Positions 12,701 to 27,590 of a stretch of DNA of 64,000 bases are shown in pieces. Source of the DNA: Typha latifolia (lineage: Eukaryota > Streptophyta > Magnoliopsida > Poales > Typhaceae); the NCBI GenBank assembly GCA_019914945.1, contig CM034102.1, forward strand, positions 12,637,501 to 12,701,500. Reading direction: 5' to 3'. The notes under the pieces were generated by a model that saw only the letters and a list, made by a program, of their open reading frames with translations, made no database searches and was not told where the DNA came from. A program made the translations under genes and the position numbers. Each line of letters begins with the position of its first letter. Position 1 is the stretch's first letter.

Positions 12701-15700
12701 ATCCTTTTGTGGTGAGTAATCCAAATAGTCAGAATTTGCAACTTTTTTTTAAAATGTTTCTTTTGGTTCTAAGTGATTTATATTTGTATAAGGTACGATT
12801 CTTTTATTCTTTTACATCTCGAGAGAACTTATATCTTGTGATGGAGTACTTGAACGGAGGGGACCTATATTCATTATTGAGAAATTTGGGTTGCTTGGAT
12901 GAAGATGTTGCCCGTGTATATATTGCAGAAGTTGTAAGCTCATTCTACTCAGATATCTGTTTATTTTTATTCTTCTGCCAATTTGGCTTTTAAACTGGAA
13001 AGCAAATTATGCAGGTACTCGCTTTGGAGTACTTGCACTCCATGCGTGTTGTGCACCGAGATTTGAAGCCAGACAACTTATTGATTGCTCATGATGGTCA
13101 TGTCAAGGTATTGAACACATCTGTTTTACATATGCATTCGGAGGGATACTTGGTAGCTAGTCTTCTTCTCCTGAATATATGCTTCACTTACTTTAAGTGC
13201 AGCTTCAGATAATGATTGAGCTTGTATTCAGTTTTTATGTTACTTTGTATTCTTTTTGCCATTTCTATTCTTTTCTTGGTATGGTTGGGTGATAAAGGTG
13301 TAGGTTGAGTCACATGTATTATTCTGCCTCTTTGGAGCAATACTTGATCATCTTTTTTCCTGTCATTTCTAGGACTATATTATGCCTATTCATTGCTGTT
13401 TAGCTAACTTGTCCATTAATATAAATAATTAAATATAGTAAATAAGTAGGGAATTCTGGTATTTTAGCTCCTTTGGATTATGTGCGAAATAGGGTTTAGA
13501 AAGTTACCCTATTTTAAGCTTTGACCTTTTCCTTTCTTTGTGATGCCACTTTCTAAGGATTGGTAACTCACAGATAACCTGTCTCTTTCTAGATTTATTT
13601 AGAAGGTAAGTTTTACAAACTCTAGTGGAGTTCACAAACTTACAATTAATACGTGGACTGTGATATACTTAATTAAGGATCACCATACGGAAGAGATCAA
13701 CAACATTTTAGAAGGTGATAATGAGGTCATAACAAATGCACTGATCAGAATAACCAAGGTTGACATTGAACACTCTCTCTCTCTCTCTCTGGATATGTGT
13801 GTGTGTGTGTGTGTGTACATATGCTGGCCAAAAAGATGAACCCTACCATAATTTATATTGAATGATGGGTTAAACTTATTAATCTCCAAGAACAATCATT
13901 ACAATTATAAGGAATTCCCAACTCCTTGTATTACCTAAATTAGGATTTGAGCTCTCCAAATGCTATTGAACCTAATACATCAAAACCTATGTGAGTTACC
14001 TTATTTGAAGTTCGAGAAGAAAGATCCAAAATAATTATTAACTCATCAGCTACTTTAAAAGCTTCAATCGTTAGAGAATAATGGTTTTTATTTTTTATAT
14101 TCAAACCTTTTCCTCAATTCTAGGCCTGAGATATTTATTTATAGGTTTAAGAAGTGGACTTGACTTTGGAGTTTTTTTTACTTAATTTAGTCTTAGGAGA
14201 TTTGAACTCAGGATCTTCTGCTCTAAGACACTATTAACTAGGCTCCATTTGGTTTGAGTCTAACCCTGAATGTGGCTATCTAGATTCATTTCTTAGTCTT
14301 ATTTTAGGTACCTTAAACTAGACTTAGAATACGTCACGAACCAGATCTGGACCGATCTGGCCGTAAGAAAATTATAAAAATTTAGGTGGTGGTAGCCTCG
14401 TGAGTTAGGTATCTAATGGTTCTGGTTTCAGGTCAATCAGACATCTAGATGAAAAGATATAAATAAAATAGTGGATGAATGTTGAAATAGGGTAGAATTA
14501 AGTAGTGGTGGACGGTTGTATAATAGGGTGACTGTTGGTGGAAGATGATAGGGTTTGAAAGCTTGGGAGGTTCTGCAGCTATGATCTATTTCTAAAAAGA
14601 TAAAGATGATCTAACAACTACGATAAAAATGGTAAATGCGATAATAAGAAAATAACTAAACTCAATTAATTTTTAATGTTTGGATACTTGGATTCCTCAA
14701 CAAAGCAGCCCAACCCCTCTTTATATAGAGGTTGAGCATAATGAGTTCTACTCGGACTAGCCCTAAAGGCTTATACGACTCGAACTAGGACTTACATTAG
14801 AGGCTTACATGATTTAATTGAATTTGCTTTAGAGGCTTATATGATTTAATTGAACTTGTCTTAGTGGATTACATAACTTAATTGAACTTACCTTAGTGGC
14901 TTACATGACCTAACTAGACTTGCTTTAAGGGTTTACATAAGAGATAAACATGACTTAATTAAAAGATAAATATACTAGATCCATCGAGTCTAATGTTCTC
15001 ATGATTCGATTCGATTTGACTTGAATTGTATCAATCCACCACGGTTCCGACCATCTTGTCCTCAAGGTGTCTATAGTGATTTTCATACCTTTCATCACTC
15101 TCGAACTGCATGCTCTCGACCTCCATATGGGTCTTGTCTACCACGATGGGGGCCCTACGGTGGTTTTCATACCCTAGCCGCGGGTGGCTCAGGCCAAATC
15201 CTAGTCACGAGTGGTTCAAGCCAAGGTACTAGTGCATACCTCCACCAGCGACTGCCGACGATGAGCCGCTGTCGTGGGCAAAGTTATTTTTTAAAGGATT
15301 TTTAGCCGAATCAAAGGAGAGCTCCAAAAGGATCGAGAAGGCTCTCTAAGCTTTGACGGTAGCTATCCTGTTCGTTACAGCCCATCCCGCACCACCGCAT
15401 CGTGGGCCACGACAAAAATAGCCCAACCATGGCTATCAACTTCAAACCGTGAGGAGCGTCTTCCATCCCTGCAGGTCGAGCCCGCCGTCGCAGCGACGCA
15501 GGAGCAGACGATAGAGACGGCTCCGAGTTGTCTTCCCCACCCGTAGTGGGAGCTAAGGCCGAAACCCTAGCTTCCCACCGGCGGCCATCCAGTCGCTCTC
15601 GGCCTCTGCTGCCACGTTCGGTCCCTTCCACGGGACCCCCGCACCCAAGCTAGGTTGGCAGTAGCTGCAATAGAAGGCCGAAGAGTGTCATCGACGACCC

Positions 15701-18700
15701 TCCTTGCTGCAACAAATCCACAACAGGTGGTCGCTGATCTGACATTCCAGCGACCACCAACGGCCACGGTCAACCTCCTCGGGCCGACTACCAACCAATG
15801 GTGGCCACCGCAGCCACCAGAGACTGTTGCATGGCCAATCCTGACGGCCATGCTCACGACATTATTGCCCAAGCGAGGCCACATCGGGGTGGCTTTCACA
15901 AGCCTTGCCGTTGTCTCGACTGCATGGCAGTGGGACTATAGGCACCAGCCGCAGCCACCGGGGGTCGAGGGATCCGTCGAAGAGGCGCCATGGATGCCGT
16001 TGCTTCAACCCGATTTCAAGCTAGATAAGAGGCCCACAACCTTGCCTAGCTGTCGCTGGTGCCCATGCAGCCCATATTGGCACCCCTAGGCCAAAATCTA
16101 ATTTCAGCTCTAGAGTTATGTTTTTGCCCTACGAGTAGGAGAGATGAAGTGCACGTATTTTGAGGCGTGCTAAATTTTCGTGATCCGGTTCGATCAACTT
16201 CTGCGAACCATATGAGAGGCCATGAGCACAACTTGGAGCTCGAGGACGACTAGTGGAACGAACCAGTGGCCTCGCGCTATTAGATTGAGTCGTAGCTGCA
16301 TGCAAACCCGTGGGCCTACGAGCATGACGTAAACCAGAAAATCTAACTCGCGTACTAGTCACTTTGAGGACAAGTTGTTGGAAGCGTGGTGGATTGTTAC
16401 GATCCGACCACATGGGCTAAGTCGAGTCGAGTCAAGTTGAGTTAAGTTAGTTAGTTAGTTAGCTTTATCTTATTATTTTAAATTTCAAATAAATTGGATA
16501 ATCCACATGTGGATCCGATCCATTAGGACTCTACTCTTATAAGTAGTAGTAGTCATGTGTTGATGAGAGGAATCGTAGAATAAATATTAAGTTATTTCAG
16601 TATCTCGTCTTTATTTTTACCATAGCCGTTAGATCGTCCTTATCTTTTTAGGAGTAGATCATAATCGTTGAAGCTCCTAAGCTTCCAAGCCCTAACCACC
16701 ATCATGCTCTAGCAGCTACTCTACTATACGGCCATCCACCACCACCTTTGGCTATTCACCACTCTCCGACAACTTCTGCAACATCGGATAATTATCGTTC
16801 TGCCCTATTTCGACCTTCCTTCACTATTTTATTTATATCTTTTCATTCAAACATCTGATTTAGGTGGAACCAGAACTATTAGAACCCTTACTCACGAAGC
16901 TACCACCACATAAAATATTTATTTTTGATATGATATGAAAAAATGAAAAATGTGTTGGTTTTGGAGGAAAAATCTAGATATATAGAAAAAATGGACCAAA
17001 ATGCTCTTTGACCCTTTGACTTTGAAATAAGGTAGTTATTGTTTTTTTTTTCTTTTTTGAATGATAGTTTCTTTTTCTTGTTCTTGTTTTGAAAGAAATC
17101 AAAATGATTGCGGGCTTACAAGGCTTAATTCCTCAGACATGGAGTGGAATGAATTCACGTGTAATCTGATTAGACCATGCATGTTCCAACGGGAAGAAAT
17201 AGAAGTAGAAGAAAAGAAAGAGAGAGAGTGATGACAACATAGGGAAGAGAGGAGAATTAGGATGCTTTTATAGATGGAGAAGTTTAGGGTCAGCACGATT
17301 TCGATCACCAGGGATGTCGTGGTATCAAAATGGCTTCGAGTGGGCGAAGGAAGAAAAATAGTAGTGCATGTGCTTGTGAATTAATACTTATGAATTATTT
17401 ATAATTTTTTTTCTTGTTATTACATACAAACCAGAGATTAAGGTGATTAACTGAAGCTGTTACAACATGCTTGTCCATTGCTGATGCATTCAGTTTATGA
17501 ACAATTTGTTCAGAAATCATTATCTAACCAACTTATAAATAATTCATAAGAAGTATTAATTGCGAGCCATGTGTAAATATTTAATAATTTTTCTACTTAA
17601 AAGTTTCCTAGATCTATGACGCCAAGATATGAGTACACTTTGTGTGTGCGTGTGTGCGTGTGTGCGCACGCTAGTAGTGATGGACTGATGGACTTTCATG
17701 ATAATATCTGGTCCTAATATGCTGCATTCTAACAATAAAGCACTTTTCTTCTATCTTGCTTCCCTCCTTGGTATCACCCTCATGGATTTGTTCTGTATGT
17801 TTTCAGTTGACAGATTTTGGACTGTCCAAGGTTGGTCTTATTAACAGTACAGATGATTTATCTGGTCCTGCTGTTAGTGGGACATCACTGTATGGAGATG
17901 ATGAGCCTCAGCTGCCTGAATCTGAGAACCTAGATCAGCAAGAACGGCGGAAGAAACGCTCTGCTGTTGGTACACCTGATTATTTGGCACCAGAGATCCT
18001 TTTAGGCACAGGACATGGTTCGTATAAATTATAAACTTTTTAACATTTGGTTACAAGTATTCTTTTCCTGCTGTGGTTGATTATTCCTGTTGCTTTACAG
18101 ATTTATATTCTTTCTGTTTATAAGTGCAGGTGCGAGTGCAGATTGGTGGTCTGTTGGTGTCATTCTCTTTGAGCTCATTGTTGGGATACCACCCTTCAAT
18201 GCAGAACATCCTCAGGTTCTTTTCACACCTCAAGCTTGTAGAGCTATCTCATTCATGAATGACTATTTGACTAAGTTGTCCCATTTTCCCAATGACTGTG
18301 CAAAATTTATATCAAGAATTTTTTTGGATTACCTAGATATTTAATAGAATTAAGAATAGATAAGATTGGAGGACTAATCTAGTCAATGGAAATTTGATGA
18401 TAGCATTAAATTGTAGATAGATTTTATTAATTCACCGATTAGTCTAAAAGCTTAATATGTTAGAGAATGATTGTTTTCATCTTTTATATTCTGACACTCG
18501 TGTCCGTTCTGGGCTTTATACATCCATTCTGGGCTTTATACATTTTGATTGGTCCAAGATGTGGGCTTGCCTTAAACGAGTGAATGTTTTCATTTATTTA
18601 ATTGACAAGGTAGGCCTAGCAAGTTCAATCTTAAGACCTTCTTTGATACCATGTTAGCTCACCAAATAGACTAAAAGCTTATGCTTATGATGTAGCATAT

Positions 18701-21700
18701 TGGCTGCACGAAGAAAACCATATTTCATTTGTTTTGATGTTGGCTACCTTTGTGTCACATGAACACAGATTGGAGAACATAGCTGAGCTAATTGTAGTTG
18801 GAGATTTAAATATCTTTACCATGTTGTTGATCATTATTTCTACTCAATTAGTATTAACCATGAATTTACCCAATCAGGTATCACTTGATTCCTCTGTAAC
18901 AAGATTATAATAGCAATATAGCATGTAAGAAATCTCCATAGTGGGTGAAATTTGCCTTAAATACATTTTAATATCCTATTGGTAGCATAAGATAATCTGA
19001 ATTTCCTGTCATTAAAATTTGCACTGATATGATTGGCATTATAAATTTGTTCTCCACTCTGGGTGGCATTTGAATTTAACTTCATTAATAAGCTCGCACA
19101 CATACAAACACATACTTGAGCACTCAAGTACAGGTAAAATGTAGGAAGGTTTCACATTTTATGGGTAGGGGTCTCTTAAAAGATGTATGCACTGCACTTG
19201 GTAATGTTTACGGGGGAATTAACTTTCTAGAATCAATTATAGTTCAACTAGAGATCAGTACTGTTCATTGATTTAAACAGTATAAAGTTTCATCTGCATC
19301 CAATTCGCTCCTGAACTGGTAATTCAACTAGCTTCTGTGGGTAAACAGTGTGTTTCTGCTGTTTCGGGCCTATTTTTGGTGAAACACCCTAGAAAGGCCT
19401 GATAACAAAATTCAGCTATGGGCCAGATTTTGAGCTGAATTTGGCATCAATCCAACTCAGCAATCTCAGTAGCGACCCACTGGCTAGAATCCAATCAAGA
19501 GAATAAGAACAAATGTGATGGTTTGGCTTGACTCCAATCTGTTTCATTTTGCTCCTCACCACCTTGGAGGCTACTTTTGCCCCTAAATCCTCTCCAGTAT
19601 TGGAATTGGAGCCTGAAACAACCAAAAGCTATTGAAATCCAAGACATTTTGTTTTTCTCAGTGATCAAAACCAAAGTCAGAATTTCGAACCATGGATTTA
19701 TACATTTCCGAGTTCCAACATCTTCAAATCAAGAGCATTTGAATATAATGTCTTCTTATGCATCAAATGAATAAGAAAAAAGATGGATATTACGGACCCT
19801 AAACAATGCTTTTTTCAGATATGTGCCTCTGAATAAATATTGTTTCTTGAATTATTCATGTAGGATTTAGTACTATAGATCAATAAATACTATATGAATT
19901 TTCCAATTTAAATCAATTAGATGCCTCACCATGTTTTGTACCATATATGCCATTCATTCTTTAACAAGATTCATGTATAGGGTTTGGTATATCTTTTATT
20001 CCTTCGATAAACAATTGATGCTTTTATACACTTACTGTATTTGTTTCACATACCATATTAATATAATATCATCGGATATTTTATAGATACCTCTCTAATA
20101 CTTCCTTTATATATCCAATTTTTAAATTAAATTGTTAACTCACCCACTATCATAATTATCAGAATTGGATCAGATGTTAACCTAGTCAGAGCTTGGGTCA
20201 CTTAATGGTTCAATACTTCAATTCACCCGATCAGATTGCTGATTTTTTTAAAAATATTTAAATAATATATAGATAGTTCTAAATAATTCTAAAAATAAAA
20301 AAATCTATAAAAAGCAGCATAGGTGTATACATACCCATCAAAACATATATTATTTGTATAGATACCCACCTGATTTTTTTTCAAATTAAATTATTTAATA
20401 GAAAAAGATAAAAATATCCTTAACTAAGAGAAATACTTGAAAACTAAAATAATGATATTTTTATCTTTTTACATTTAAATTGTTTAAACTTTAACGGTAG
20501 TTTACTTCAAGGGGTATTCATACAATAAAAGAGCTTTTAAAGAGTATATATGCAAAAGTTGTGTATTTTGAATGATATGTATATAAATATGAACTTGAGA
20601 TGGGCATACAAGTAATTATGGAATTTTTAAAGGGCATATGTGCAACAACATCTGATGAAGAACCAAGGATTCTAAATCTGATAGATCAAGGTAGATAATG
20701 CCCAAGACTTCCATTTGATGAAATTGGAGCTGGTGCTGGTGATGTTGCTGCTCCTGCATTAACACAGCATATTATATAAGGCCAATTTTCTGATGGCAAA
20801 TTAATATATTTAATGATCTATGCATCTAAATCTACACCTTATAGAAATCAAAGTGTGTATTTCTTCTGCCTCTGATTAATGTTTAAACATATCTTGGCTG
20901 CACATTTCATAATCTTATAGGCTGCCAATCCATTGATTTTGTATTCATTTCGAAGGTTGAACATTTCATTTTCAGTCTTACGATCTCAATGACTTGTTGA
21001 TCCTGCAAATATGCATGATAAGAGATGAATGCCCATTATGCTTGGCCCAATAAAATATAATATTTTTTAAATTTGGCTCGTTCGCTAGGCTCGATATCTT
21101 ATAGACCAATGAGCAATAACAGGTTATAGTATTCTAGTTCGGCCCGAGTAATTGGTGGGTTGAGTTGTGAACAAATATTTAAATCTGATCAGCCTGAAAA
21201 GCCTCGCTCGAATCTAACCCGGCTTGCTCGATGATTACTATCGATTCAATAGTCCTTCAAATATCAATTTCATTGATTTGATTACTTAGCTTATATAGCC
21301 TACAAGCACATGATGGCCTATTTTTCCCTTATAAAACCAATAATCTCAACACTCCCCCTCAAGATGGGCGATAGATATCCACTAAGCCCATCTTGTCACA
21401 TCCTCTAGTTAGGTCCAAAGGATTGAGCCCTTTCGTCAGACAATCTGCTACTTGATTTTTAGTTGAGACATGGTCTAGTTCCAGGAGTCCACTGTTCAAC
21501 TTCTCTTTGATGAAGAACCGATCAATTTCAATATGCTTGGTTCTGTCATGCTGCACTGGGTTGTTGGCGATGTTTATGGCTGACTTTTTGTAGCACCACA
21601 ACTTCATTCTGCCCTCTTGATCCAACCTCAATTCCACCAATATACCTTTTAGCCACATCAATTCTGCGACTCCTAAAGCCATGGCTCTGTACAATGCTTC

Positions 21701-24700
21701 TGCTGTTGATCTTGCCACCAAGGACTGCTTCTTGCTCTTCCAAGAGACTAAGTTGCCTCCTACAAAGATGTGGTACCTTGAGGTGTATCTCCTATCATCG
21801 GCACAGCTAGCCCAATCAAGGTCACAGTAGCCTTCAATACTCACATGACCATTCTTCTTGAAAATTAGTCCCTTTCCAGGAGCACTCTTTAGATACCTCT
21901 GGATCTGATACACCATGTCCATATGACCTTTCCGTGGGTCATGCATGTAGCGACTCACTACACTTACCGCAAATGAGATATCAGGACGAGTGTGACTCAA
22001 ATAGATCAAACTGTCTACCAGTCTTTGGTATCTCTCATGATCAATTGGTTCTTCAACCTCTGCACTAAGTTTGAACCTTCGATCGATCGATGTAACCACA
22101 GGTTTACACCTCAACATTCCTGTTTTAGTAAGAAGATCAAGAGTATACTTTTTTTGGGAGAGAACAATCTCTTCCGCTCCTCGAGCTATCTCGATCCCAA
22201 GGAAGTATCGAAGCATACCAAGATCCTTTACCTTGAACTCTTTGCCTAGTCTCACCTTGAGTTAGGCAATCTCTCTCTCATCATCCCCTGGGACGATCAT
22301 ATCATCTACATAGATTGCAAGTATGGTAAGGTGACCCCCGTTTCGTCGAAAGAATATGGTGTGGTCGGCATTGATCTGTTGGTACCCTATACCAATCATA
22401 GCTCTCTTGAACCTGTCAAACCAAGCTCGTGGAGACTGCTTTAGCCTATAGAGATTTTTTCAACCTGCAGACCTTGCCCACCGTCTTGTCTGTGCCACAT
22501 CCTGGTGGTATATCCATGTACACCTCTTCCACTAGGTCCCCATGAAGAAACGCATTCTTTACATTCAGTTGGTGTAGTTGCCACCCACTATTCATTGCCA
22601 ATGAGATCAATATCTGAACGGTGCTCATCTTCGCTACAGGTGCAAATGTCTCATCATAGTCGATGCCATAGATCTGACTGTACCCTTTTGCAACCAAGCA
22701 TGCCTTGTAGCGCTCAACCTACCTGTCTGGATTCTGCTTTATAGTGAATCCAACCGTCCTTTTTCCAGATGGTAGTGACATCAACTCCTATGTGCGATTT
22801 TTGTCAAGAGCCCTTAGTTCCTCATGCATGGCTGCCTTACACTTTGGTTCTCCTTTTGCTACCTGCTAACACTTAGGAATAAAGACAATGTCCAATGATG
22901 CAATGAATGCTCCGTATGTGGATGAGAGGTTAGAATAATGTTTGAAACGATAAGGAGGGTTTCCCGCATTGCTGCGAGAGGTCCTCCTTAATGTCACGGG
23001 AAGAGAAGAGGGAGGAATCATATCACCCAAGTCTGTGGTGGATGGTGTAGGTGTCTCAGGAGTTGGAGGAGACCGGGACGAGGGACTTGGCACGAGCGAT
23101 ACAATAGCCATAGGCACATTCACCTTTCTCCTTCTCTGGTACACTCTCAACTCCCCCTGAGCCTGATTCTCTTCTCCTATCATCTCTACTTCCAACTCAT
23201 CCTCACCTACCCACTTCTTTTCTGACAACAAGACTTGATATCATCTCTAATTGAATCGGCCTTTCTCCTTTGTTTCTCTCCCCATCTCACCCAATTTCTC
23301 CATTATCTAGCGAGTCACCAAAGGGTGAGGCTACTCTCGAGGGATAGTACGGCTCATACTCACGAAAAGTCACATCCATACTCAAACAATCGCCTCTCTC
23401 CTAGGCTCCAACACACATACTCTTCTGAGTTGCACAGTAGCCTACAAAGACACACTTGACTGCCCTAGGATCTAGCTTCCCTACTGTTGGTCTATCATCT
23501 CTCACAAAGCACACACAACCAATCACTTTCAAGGGAAGAACTCCTCCGTTATCACCCTTCAACATCTCACAAGGGGAATTCCAATTTAATATCCTTGAGG
23601 GCATCCTGCTGATCAACTGAGCAGCTGTTAAGACTGCTTGCCCCCACAACTAGTTTGGAACATTCATTGAGATCATCATGCACCGAGCTCTAACAGGTGT
23701 CTATTCTTCCGTTCTGCTACCCCATTCTGTGCCGGTATATATAGGCAAGTAGTCTAATGTTGTATCCCTTGTACAGATAAGTACTCCTCAAACGCCTTGT
23801 TGGTGTACTTTGTCTCATTATCGGATCTCAGTACCTTAACTACTGCACCGTGTTGGGTCTGTATTGCCTTATGAAAATCTTTGAAACATGCAAGTACATT
23901 GCTCTTGTTCTTTATCAAATACAGCCAAGTAATCCGAGAAAAACGATCAATGAAGGTCACAAAATATCTATAACCATTGATTGTATTTGCCGGACAAGGG
24001 TCCCATACATCAGAGTGAATAAGATCAAAAACCTCAGAACTCCTATTCCCAGAGCTATGATAAAGCTGCTGGTATGTTTTCCTAATTCACACGCGTCACA
24101 GATGTTAGTGTTGAATCCAAACCTCCTCTGTCCATGTACCACAATCCTTTATGCCATGTGCCAGTCCTAAGTCTTCGGCCCGTCTCCTTCTTTGTGGAGA
24201 TCACCTTAGGAATATCAAAGGAAACAACACAATTTAGTTGGAGGATAATAGCTCTGATAAACAAAAGATTTACTGGAAACAAGGGAGCATGCAATATATT
24301 GGACAAGGTCACTAAATTGGTACATTTAGCTATACCCTTACCAACCACCGGCTGGGCTATACCATCTGTGGTCTAAATATTCTCTAGAGGGATCAAATGA
24401 GTGTAAGAGGTGAACTCACTAGAGGCCCCTGTCACATGTCTAGATGCACCAGAATCTATGATCCAATCTAGTGATCTCATGGGAGGTATAGAGGCAACAG
24501 CATGTGCAGTACCTGTGGTCGAATGAGCAAAGGTAGCAAAGTTACCCTTAGGATCAGATGTGGATGTCTCCTTCGTTCCTCCATCTCCTGCCATTCTTTG
24601 CTTCCTTTTGAGCATCTCGAGCAGCTCGTGCTCCTTGGTGAAGCCTGTCTCCTCCTCAACATGTGGGTCTACCATCATATGTGCCTGGTAGCCCCTACCT

Positions 24701-27549
24701 CTGCCTCCTCTACAGACTCCACGTCCACGACCACGATCTCTAGGCTGCCCTTTCCAACCTGTCTCTCTCTCCCTCAGTGGCTTCGGACATGCCTTGCTCA
24801 GGTTTCCCACTTCTCCGCAGTTGTAGCACTTACGGTGTAACGCCCTCGCCCGGCACGGGCACGCCCACGCGCCCACATGGCACGCGTGGCGCACGCGACA
24901 GGACGGGCGGGGCCCGTCATGCACAGATGCTCTCCTGTACACATACAATCATGACATCATTAAATACTACTTGATAACATATCTATGCTCTCATAATCTA
25001 ACACTAAATAAAACATACTATTAACCAAATAAACCCGTTAATATATGAATATCCAAGTCCATAATAGTATACACTAGACCACTACATAATCTGGCAGGAC
25101 CCACACAGGTCACAACAAACCATCAAGATATAACTAAAATGACTAATACAAGAGTACACTATGATTCGACTTGTATGATACAAGTCATCGTCTAATACAA
25201 AAGAGTACAAATATCAAGTACTGGTACAAGTCAATATCTGGTTAAACTATCATCTATACCGTCTCGTATCTATAGCTCACCTCATCATCGTTCTAAAATA
25301 TCTTCTCAAGATATCTCAATACGCTATCACGTACCACAAATCTGAGAGTGTTAGAAAAGAAATAAAAAGAGTCATGAGCAAAAGGCTTAGTGAGTAGACC
25401 TTACCCTGAATCAGTGATTTCAAATAGAGAGTAAATCATGTACTGGATAATATGAATCAGAAAGAGCATTATGCCATGAATGAATATGTGAATGTATCAT
25501 CAATAATATAAATGAACAGTAGATAACATGTCATGTCATAACTGATAAAATATGTAATCCTCGATAATGTATAAATAAATCTCCATGTCATATCATCATC
25601 ATAACTCTCTCTCTCAAATATGACACAAGATGTATGCCGACCATAACCATGCTATGATATTAAATACAACCATATATGATGTATATTGATCACTCGATAA
25701 TCAGGTAACCAAATGATAATGAAATCATATGCATTTCTCAACATCACAATCATCACCGATACCTCGGTATAATATCATCGTAGTAGACCACTGTGCACAG
25801 TCAACACCTAGTACCCGGTCTCAACATCATGCCTAGAGACTCAAAGCATACTCTGCCATCCACAAGGAGTATCTCAAATATGATCATACCCTGCCATCCG
25901 CTAAGGGTATCAACATTTATCTAGACTGGGCACCCTTCTAGCTGATAGAAATCTCGTAAGGATAACTCGTCACATATGCCCTGGCGAACGACATGTGTCC
26001 AAATGTCTACTACGCACATAGACTAATGACCTCGGACGTAAGGCCAATAGGATCGCGACTATGTCGAGCGATCAATCATCCACTAAGCGCGTCCTAATTC
26101 TCGCGCCCACTCGGGTATACTCACGCTTTCTATCAACTATCCTATTAATCACATTTCATGCTTTTCTTCTAAATAACAGATCATATGTATATATCCAGTA
26201 TGATAACAAGTCAAATGCATAACAGGAATTTAGGTGGAGTAGGAATTAAGAGAAAAATAATACAATATAGCCTCCGATCATGTAGTCAACACATGTATAC
26301 TCATGCTAATCTATTACATGCATACTCATGCTACAGATCAACTGGACATAACATTATAATAGTATAATCATCTCTCATGATCTCTATATATCACCAATGT
26401 GCTCATATCCCAGATCAACCTAATCAGATGCATGATAAAATATGCTCGACTGTAATCATCTCTAGATAAAGTCATAATCATGCTGGAGGCCAAAACATGC
26501 ATATACATAAGTTATAATATATCCTAATTTGAGAAAGGCGTCTAGGGGATAAGGACTACTCACCGTCTGATCAGAAGACACAAACCACGCATATCTCACG
26601 TCCGTCAATTAACCGAGTGACACTCATCACTAGCAAGGTCTACGGGGTCTCAAATGAGGGGTTCGGGATTTGAAAATATTCAAGTAGTATAATGTTAGCC
26701 GTTTATCTAATTAGAATTAATTCAATTAAGATATAAAGGTTTATTAGGTTTAGAATCATTTTTCTTTATTTTTGATTATCATAAAATATTAGTTATAACA
26801 TAAGGAGAATATGCCTGTTTCCTTTTATACGAGAGTATTTCTAAATATATAATTATAAAATAAAATAAATAAAATAAAATGCTAAATAAGTATAGACAAG
26901 GTCTAATTATAATTAATTTTATAAGTCATACACTATCTTGATTAATTAGGGACAATGCAGTCTTTACTCGATAAAATAATAAATAAATAACTAAATAAAC
27001 TTAGTATTTTATTTGTTGCAGAATAATCATAAAATTAATAGAAATACTTAAAATATATATGATGAGGGTATTAGAATATAAATCTAATAATTATAATTTA
27101 CAAATCTATCTATTAATCTAATAGATATGTAAATAAATATAAGTATTACCTATATTTATACCTAATTAATCATTAATTATAAAAATTATCATTAATAAAA
27201 TTATATTGAAGGATATATAATATTATTAAAATAGTTAATATCTAAATAATCTATTTGCATTAATTAAGAAGAAAAATACCTAAATAAATAACATAAAGAA
27301 AATAATTAATTAATAAATAAATTAAATCTGCTACAGTGCTGGGCCGAGCCCACCACTGTGCAGAAAGAAAGAGAAGGAGCTGAGGAAGGAGAAAAAGAAA
27401 GAAAGAAGAAGAAGATGAAGAGGAGAAAAGGAAGAGAAGAAAGGGAGGAGGTTGTAGACTCGAGTTGGCGGGGAGGGCACCAACCGCTGCTGGCCAGACA
27501 GCGGCCAGCCTCTTGTCGGCGGCTCGGCTCTGACGAGCCCGAGCTTAGG

Positions 27550-27590
<41 letters not shown>

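Noticed and set aside
15311..16413. Several GC-rich open frames of 90-144 codons on both strands
   Set aside because: They lie between two retrotransposon LTRs, overlap on opposite strands and show no known domain.
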